Under the pieces are notes generated by a model that worked only from the letters and a program-made list of their open reading frames with translations, was not told the DNA's origin and ran no database searches. Shown here piece after piece: positions 58,540-64,000 of a stretch of DNA of 64,000 nt. The position numbers were made by a program, and so were the translations under genes. The stretch is from an uncultured Lysobacteraceae bacterium (GTDB taxonomy: Bacteria; Pseudomonadota; Gammaproteobacteria; Xanthomonadales; Xanthomonadaceae): NCBI GenBank assembly GCA_946480825.1, contig CAMLLG010000013.1, forward strand, positions 1-64,000. The letters are read 5' to 3'. Position 1 is the first letter of the stretch. Every line of letters starts with the position of its first letter.

Positions 58540-59481
58540 ATGCGAATCGGTCTTGTGGTCGACGCGACATGCGATATGCCATCCGCGATCTTCGAGCAAT
58601 ATGGAATCGAAATCCTGCCGATCTCGATCAAGATCGGCGAAACCATCTTCGCGGACATCCGCGATGAGGACGCCACGCTCGCCTTTCTGGAATCGGACGT
58701 CGCCGAACGCGGCATCGATGCGGAAACTTCATCGTTCAGCGTCGACCAGATCCGCGACCTGTTCCTGCGCAAACTGGTCATCGACTTCGATTACGTTTTC
58801 TGCCTCACCGTGATGCGCAGCCGCAGCCCGGTGTACGACAACGCGAACCAGGCCAGTTTCGCGATCCTCAACGATTACAAGCCGATCCGACAGGCGGCCG
58901 GCCACAGCACCCCGTTCTCCCTGCGCGTGATCGATACCCAGAACGTGTTCGCGGCCCAGGGCGTGACCATGCTCGAAGCGGCGCAGATGATCGCCGCCGG
59001 CGAAACGCCGCCGAAAATCCGGGGCCGGATCGAGCAACTGGTGCCCAATACCCATGGCTACCTCATCGTTCGCGACCTGCAGTACATGCGCGCGCGCACC
59101 AGGAAGCGCGGCGACACCAGCGTCAGCCTCTTCAGCGCGTCGGTGGGGACGATGCTCGACATCAAACCGATCCTGCACGGCTGCGCCGGCAAAACCGAGC
59201 CGGTGGCGAAGGTGCGCGGGTTCGAAGCCGCGGCGCGCAAGCTGTTCATGTACGCGGCCGATCGCGTGCGTGGCGGCCTGCTGACGCCGAACGTATGCCT
59301 CAGCTACGGCGGGCCGCTGGACGAAATGCGCAGCCTGATCGGCTACGAATCGCTGCGCGAGGCATGCGCCGACCATGGCGTCACCCTGCACGAAAGCGTC
59401 ATGAGCATGACCGGCATGGTGAACCTCGGCAAAGGCTGTCTGATTCTCGGCTTCGCGGCCGAGGGACAGCGCCTCAGCTGA
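58540..59481 (+). CDS. DegV family fatty-acid-binding protein, 313 aa
   Basis: DegV/FakB proteins bind a fatty acid for its kinase. The start IGLVVDATCDMP is the DegV signature and ILPISIKIGE follows. SVDQIRDLF and YVFCLTVMRSRSPVYDNA correspond to the conserved binding strand and the TxSxx loop. Residues about 190-215 (RTRKRGDTSVSLFSASVGTMLDIKPIL) are the conserved second-domain segment. No FakA kinase lies nearby. GGGGGGAG before the ATG is a strong ribosome site. Confidence 0.9.
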   Translation: MRIGLVVDATCDMPSAIFEQYGIEILPISIKIGETIFADIRDEDATLAFLESDVAERGIDAETSSFSVDQIRDLFLRKLVIDFDYVFCLTVMRSRSPVYDNANQASFAILNDYKPIRQAAGHSTPFSLRVIDTQNVFAAQGVTMLEAAQMIAAGETPPKIRGRIEQLVPNTHGYLIVRDLQYMRARTRKRGDTSVSLFSASVGTMLDIKPILHGCAGKTEPVAKVRGFEAAARKLFMYAADRVRGGLLTPNVCLSYGGPLDEMRSLIGYESLREACADHGVTLHESVMSMTGMVNLGKGCLILGFAAEGQRLS

Positions 59482-59527
59482 GTCGCCGCGTTACCCTGTG
59501 CGGGTTTCCCACACCGGAGCCCGCACC

Positions 59528-59869
59528 ATGCCTGCGCGATTTCACCTCAGTTTGACCGACCCTGCCGCACTGGCCGCGGCGGGCCCGTTCGCCTTCCGTG
59601 CGCACGGCCCGGAAGGCCTGGCCGAAGAACTGCAGGCGGCGTTGCGCGACGATGCGCTGTTCCAGCGTTGGCGCGCGACGCAGGCCGATCCCGATGCCGT
59701 CGATCCCGGCCTCGGCGCCACCGACCCCGCCGCCACGGTGCGCGGCGAACAGCGCGATCTTCACATCGAGCTGATCGTGGTGTCGTCGATTCCCGGAACG
59801 ATCCTCAAGCATCGCCTGCGCCTGCTCGCCGGTGGCGGCTGGCAACTGCGCGACGTCTCGGCGGCATGA
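59528..59869 (+). CDS. Hypothetical protein, 113 aa
   Basis: A small soluble protein begins PARFHLSLTDPAALAAAGPF, has a charged middle and ends in a beta segment (DLHIELIVVSSIPGTILKHR). No known domain is visible. Its stop overlaps the start of the ATP-pyrophosphatase gene (ATGA), so the two are coupled. The ATG at 59528 is preferred; another in frame at 59498 adds 10 residues. Confidence 0.7.
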   Translation: MPARFHLSLTDPAALAAAGPFAFRAHGPEGLAEELQAALRDDALFQRWRATQADPDAVDPGLGATDPAATVRGEQRDLHIELIVVSSIPGTILKHRLRLLAGGGWQLRDVSAA

Positions 59870-60549
59870 CCCGACCGCTGCTGCTGTCGTGGAGCGGCGG
59901 CAAGGACGCGGCCTGGGCATTGCACGCGCTGCGCCAGCGTCGCGATGTCGAAGTCGTCGGTCTGGTCACCACGCTCACCGAAGGTTACGACCGCATCGCG
60001 ATGCAGGGCATCCGCCACGCGATCCTGCAGGCGCAGTCCATCGCCTGCGGGTTGCCCGTGATCGAAGCCTGGATGCCGCAGCGCGCCAGCAACGCGATCT
60101 ATCGCGAGACCTTCGCCGATGCCCTCGCGCGCGCCCGCGCACGCTGGCCCGGTCTGCGCGACATCGCGTTCGGCGATCTGTTCCTGCAGGACATTCGCGC
60201 GTATCGCGAAGCGCTGTGCGCCGAGCTGGACTGGACGCCGCATTTTCCGCTCTTCGACGCGACACCGGGTTACACCGCGCGACTCGCGCGCGAGATGCTG
60301 GACGGCGGCCTGCGCGCCCGGCTGGTGTGCGTCGACAGCACCCAGCTCGATGCCGCGTTCGGTGGCCGCGATTTCGACGACGCGCTGTTGCGCGACCTGC
60401 CGCCCGGCTGCGACCCCTGCGGCGAGAACGGCGAGTTCCACACGCTCGCGCACGCCGGCCCGATGTTCGCCGCGCCGCTGTCGATCGCGGCCGGCGAGAC
60501 CGTGCTGCGCGACGGGCGTTTCGTCTACACCGATTTTCTGTTGCGTTGA
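59866..60549 (+). CDS. ATP pyrophosphatase, diphthine-ammonia-ligase-like, 227 aa
   Basis: The PP-loop LSWSGGKDAAWAL at the N-terminus binds ATP and adenylates a substrate carbonyl or amide. The rest matches the DUF71/Dph6-like family: GLVTTLTEGYDRIAMQGIR, FGDLFLQDIRAYRE and a late DPCGENGEFHT. Bacteria lack diphthamide, so the true substrate is another amide-forming reaction, such as a modified nucleotide or B12-type compound. It is coupled to the upstream small gene. Confidence 0.9.
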   Translation: MTRPLLLSWSGGKDAAWALHALRQRRDVEVVGLVTTLTEGYDRIAMQGIRHAILQAQSIACGLPVIEAWMPQRASNAIYRETFADALARARARWPGLRDIAFGDLFLQDIRAYREALCAELDWTPHFPLFDATPGYTARLAREMLDGGLRARLVCVDSTQLDAAFGGRDFDDALLRDLPPGCDPCGENGEFHTLAHAGPMFAAPLSIAAGETVLRDGRFVYTDFLLR

Positions 60550-60563
60550 CCGATCGTGCGGTC

Positions 60564-60630
60564 GGTAGAGCGGGCTTCAGCCCGCTTCCACCATCCGCAC
60601 GCGGGATAGCGGGCTGAAGCCCGCTCTACC
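60564..60630. repeat. REP doublet: perfect 23-bp inverted repeat
   Basis: The arms GGTAGAGCGGGCTTCAGCCC (from 60564) and its perfect inverse ending at 60630 flank a 21-bp centre. Each arm is itself a hairpin (AGCGGGCTTCAGCCCGCT). It lies between convergent genes. Confidence 0.9.
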
Positions 60631-60653
60631 GGGTCGGCGTGGCGTCTGCGTTC

Positions 60654-60677
60654 TCCCTCCCCGCATGCGGGGAGGGA
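60654..60677. repeat. CCCTCCCCGC hairpin repeat
   Basis: A near-perfect palindrome, TCCCTCCCCGCATGCGGGGA plus GGGA, is followed by TGGGGAGGG. It resembles the hairpins at 51534-51557 and inside soeA, and directly follows the REP doublet. Confidence 0.6.
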
Positions 60678-60698
60678 CGGAGTGGGGAGGGCAAGAGA

Positions 60699-61541
60699 TC
60701 AACGCGTCCGGCTGAGCTGGCGCATGTGGAAGATGAAGTGCTCGGCGATGAAGCTGGCGATGAAGTAATAGCTGTGGTCGTAGCCGCGGCGCATGCGCAG
60801 ATCCAGCGGATGCCCGGCGGCCTCGCAGGCGGCGACCAGGCGTTCCGGTTGCAGTTGGGTGTCGAGGAATTCGTCGGCTTCGCCCTGGTCGACCAGCAGC
60901 GGCAGGCGCTCCTGCGCGTCCGCGATCAGTTCGCATGCATCCCACGCCTTCCATGCGTCGCGATCCTCGCCGAGATACGCGGCGAAGGCCTTCTGGCCCC
61001 ACGGCACCTGCGTCGGCGCGACGATCGGGGAAAACGCCGATACGCTGCGATAGCGGCCCGGGTTGCGCAGCGCGGTCACCAGCGCGCCGTGTCCGCCCAT
61101 CGAATGCCCGCTGATCGCGCGCGCGCCGCTGTTCGGAATGTGCGCGTCGATCCAGTCCGGCAACTCGCGGGCGACGTAGTCCTGCATGCGATAGTGCGTC
61201 GACCACGGTGCCCGGGTCGCGTCGAGATAGAAACCCGCGCCCTTGCCGAGGTCGTAGCCCTCGGCGTCGGGCACCGCCTCGCCGCGCGGACTGGTGTCCG
61301 GCGCGACCAGGATCACGCCATGGTCGGCGGCGTAGCGTTGCGCCCCGGCCTTGGTGATGAAGTTCTGTTCGGTGCAGGTCAGGCCCGACAGCCAGTACAG
61401 CACCGGGCAGGGCCGTTGTTCGGCCTGCGGCGGCAGGTACACCGCCACGTGCATCGCGCAATCCAGCGCTTCCGAATGATGGCGATAGACGTCCTGCCAA
61501 CCGCCGAAACACGCGCGATGTTCGATGCGTTCGAGATTCAA
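60699..61541 (-). CDS. frmB: S-formylglutathione hydrolase, 280 aa
   Basis: The enzyme hydrolyses S-formylglutathione to formate and glutathione, the second step of formaldehyde oxidation. The alpha/beta hydrolase motifs are intact: LYWLSGLTCTEQNFITKAGAQ, the nucleophile in SGHSMGGHGAL, the aspartate in VDQGEADEFLD and the histidine in YDHSYYFIASF. The family starts ERIEHRACFGGWQDVYRH, and the only in-frame start near it is TTG at 61541, with GGGGG ahead, so I take TTG as the start. It lies 116 bp after frmA, separated by a CCCGGG-rich hairpin. Confidence 0.93.
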   Translation of the reverse strand: MNLERIEHRACFGGWQDVYRHHSEALDCAMHVAVYLPPQAEQRPCPVLYWLSGLTCTEQNFITKAGAQRYAADHGVILVAPDTSPRGEAVPDAEGYDLGKGAGFYLDATRAPWSTHYRMQDYVARELPDWIDAHIPNSGARAISGHSMGGHGALVTALRNPGRYRSVSAFSPIVAPTQVPWGQKAFAAYLGEDRDAWKAWDACELIADAQERLPLLVDQGEADEFLDTQLQPERLVAACEAAGHPLDLRMRRGYDHSYYFIASFIAEHFIFHMRQLSRTR

Positions 61542-61657
61542 ACCAACCCCCGTTGTTCGTCTTCTCCCGGGGGAGAAGCCCCTGCCCCGGGCCCGGCCCG
61601 GGTGGCGCGGCGCGCCGGATGAGGCCGGACGCGAGACGCGCCCGACCCCCGATGTCG

Positions 61658-63093
<1,436 letters not shown>

Positions 63094-63095
<2 letters not shown>

Positions 63096-63112
63096 AGTGG
63101 GGGGGAGTATAC
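63094..63112. promoter_or_regulatory. frmR: FrmR operator (G-tract with AT-rich arms)
   Basis: The sequence ATAGTGGGGGGGAGTATAC has the pattern of CsoR/RcnR/FrmR sites: a run of G flanked by inverted ATA(G/C)T arms. It covers the frmR start codon, so binding would block the beginning of the transcript and possibly the promoter of the divergent lipoprotein gene as well. Confidence 0.75.
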
Positions 63113-63182
63113 GACCGGGCGCCGCGATGTCCAGCCGTCGGCGATAATGGCGTCCGCAATTCCTGGTCGAAGGATGTTCGAG

Positions 63183-63722
63183 ATGTCTCCCTCCTCGATG
63201 TCTCCAACCCGTGCCCGTGCCGCCGTTGCGGTGTTCGTTGCGCTCGCAGCCATCGGATCGGCCGGCTGCGTATCGATGTACAAGGCGCCGGAAGCCAACG
63301 ACGCCACCGCGACCCTCAAGTTCTTCGACCGCTTCGGCGGTCCCGGTCGCGGGCATTTCTATGTGTGGCAATCGACGCAGACTTGCGAACAGGTCGCGGG
63401 CGAAGGCCGGATCGCGGCGCTGGACTGGGTGAACGGCAAAGAGAAGCAGGCAGTGGTCGCGACTGGACAGCGACGCTATCTGTTGGCGCATCGCCAGGCG
63501 CTGACCGACATTGCGCCGGCAGGTGGCGGCGACCTCAACTTCACGAGCGCGTTCTGTCGCCAGCTGGTGAGTTTCGTGCCGGAGCCCGGGCATACGTATC
63601 GCGTGGAGACGGGTAATCTGCCCCGATGCGCGCTCGAAGTGCTCGACCTCGCGACGCAGCAACCGCCCGCCACCCTGCAGACCCATGAGGTGACGGCGCG
63701 TTGCGCCATGCACGACCTCTGA
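63183..63722 (+). CDS. Putative lipoprotein, 179 aa
   Basis: An N-terminal hydrophobic helix ([17 protein letters not shown]) ends in a weak lipobox, with the cysteine at residue 29. The rest is a compact domain with four further cysteines (QTCEQ, AFCRQ, PRCAL, ARCAM), which suggests two disulfides in the periplasm. The family is not recognised. AAGGA nine bases before the ATG at 63183 decides it over the ATG at 63174. Confidence 0.75.
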   Translation: MSPSSMSPTRARAAVAVFVALAAIGSAGCVSMYKAPEANDATATLKFFDRFGGPGRGHFYVWQSTQTCEQVAGEGRIAALDWVNGKEKQAVVATGQRRYLLAHRQALTDIAPAGGGDLNFTSAFCRQLVSFVPEPGHTYRVETGNLPRCALEVLDLATQQPPATLQTHEVTARCAMHDL

Positions 63723-63821
63723 TGCGATGCGACCTGTCGAAATCCCGGCGTGGGCTCATGATGGATTCCGCATGAAACGGCCATTCGCACGCGTCTCCGC
63801 TTCCATTCTCCGGGCACCGTG

Positions 63822-64000
63822 ATGGCGGTGAGATGGGGCGAACCCGCTGAGCTCGACGCATTGGCCGCGCTCTGGCGCGACGGTTGGCGGGATGCGCATG
63901 CAGCGATCCTGCCGGCGGCGCTGGCGATCGATCGCACGCCGGAGCGTTTCCTGCATCGCCTGGAGCGATCGATCGATGATCTGCGCGTCGTCGGCCCGAT
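63822..64000 (+). CDS. GNAT family N-acetyltransferase, 5' part (cut by window end)
   Basis: The frame is open to the window end: it reads MAVRWGEPAELDALAALWRD and then GWRDAHAAILP with RTPERFLHRL. The pattern of a W, the GWxxAH, a proline strand end and the F.xRL is the usual beginning of GNAT acetyltransferases. About 59 codons are present and the acetyl-CoA site lies outside the window. Confidence 0.7.
   Translation, partial: MAVRWGEPAELDALAALWRDGWRDAHAAILPAALAIDRTPERFLHRLERSIDDLRVVGP

Overview
The window is GC-rich chromosomal DNA from a Gram-negative gammaproteobacterium. Gene content and order fit the Lysobacteraceae/Xanthomonadaceae (Lysobacter, Luteimonas and relatives): a chromosomal integron, an AlgR-type regulator beside hemC, TAGGAG-type REP hairpins, L,D-transpeptidases and many ATGA-coupled genes. 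This placement is an inference from gene content; there is no rRNA, tRNA or CRISPR array in the window to confirm it.

Layout. 1-2550: the proximal end of a chromosomal integron, with a full-length integrase gene on the + strand and two gene cassettes with their attC sites running leftward on the - strand. 2596-10505: an SDR dehydrogenase, then a - strand block of an ABC ATPase, a large FtsX-type permease, a membrane fusion protein and a P-type cation ATPase. 10613-13550: a + strand run of a universal stress protein, a VTT-domain membrane protein and an MgtC/DUF4010-type membrane protein. 13724-15035: an AT-rich island (membrane-anchored GAF protein plus a small protein) with a MITE-like element sitting in the stop codon of the small gene. 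15117-22034: an MFS transporter, two L,D-transpeptidases, a carboxylesterase, a LytTR response regulator, an AT-rich orphan gene and hemC. 22224-27383: a three-subunit molybdopterin oxidoreductase resembling the SoeABC sulfite dehydrogenase, with two repeat scars. 27439-34523: an outer-membrane-type carrier protein, a sterol-desaturase-family hydroxylase, then an operon of two small glycosyltransferases, the arsenosugar radical SAM enzyme ArsS, a DUF3047 protein and a membrane/flavoprotein fusion. 34905: a WYL regulator. 35923-46250: a complete class II lanthipeptide cluster (precursor, LanM, HlyD adaptor, C39 peptidase transporter, second ABC exporter, LanFE-type immunity transporter) behind one recognisable promoter. 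46712-59869: mixed housekeeping genes (prolyl oligopeptidase, a tyrosine-phosphatase-like protein, AMP nucleosidase, paired amidohydrolases, DegV and others), including a roughly 800-bp gene-free scar downstream of amn. 60699-63112: the formaldehyde detoxification operon frmRAB with its operator. The window ends in the start of a GNAT acetyltransferase.

The most notable system is the lanthipeptide cluster. The 68-residue precursor ends in a core carrying CTISGEC, close to the lipid II-binding ring of the lacticin 481/mersacidin group. The LanM keeps its dehydratase residues, but all three expected zinc ligands of its cyclase domain are replaced (WAHG and LIFG instead of WCxG and LCHG). The export set combines a catalytic C39 transporter, a second ABC protein with a dead C39-like domain that stops right after its H-loop, and an HlyD adaptor, as expected for export across a Gram-negative envelope. 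Other points worth checking are the unknown cassette proteins, a chain of ATGA-linked mini-ORFs built from a 14-bp repeat, repeats inserted in frame in or duplicating parts of soeA, the duplicated 3' end of amn, and a phosphatase-like protein of unusual architecture.
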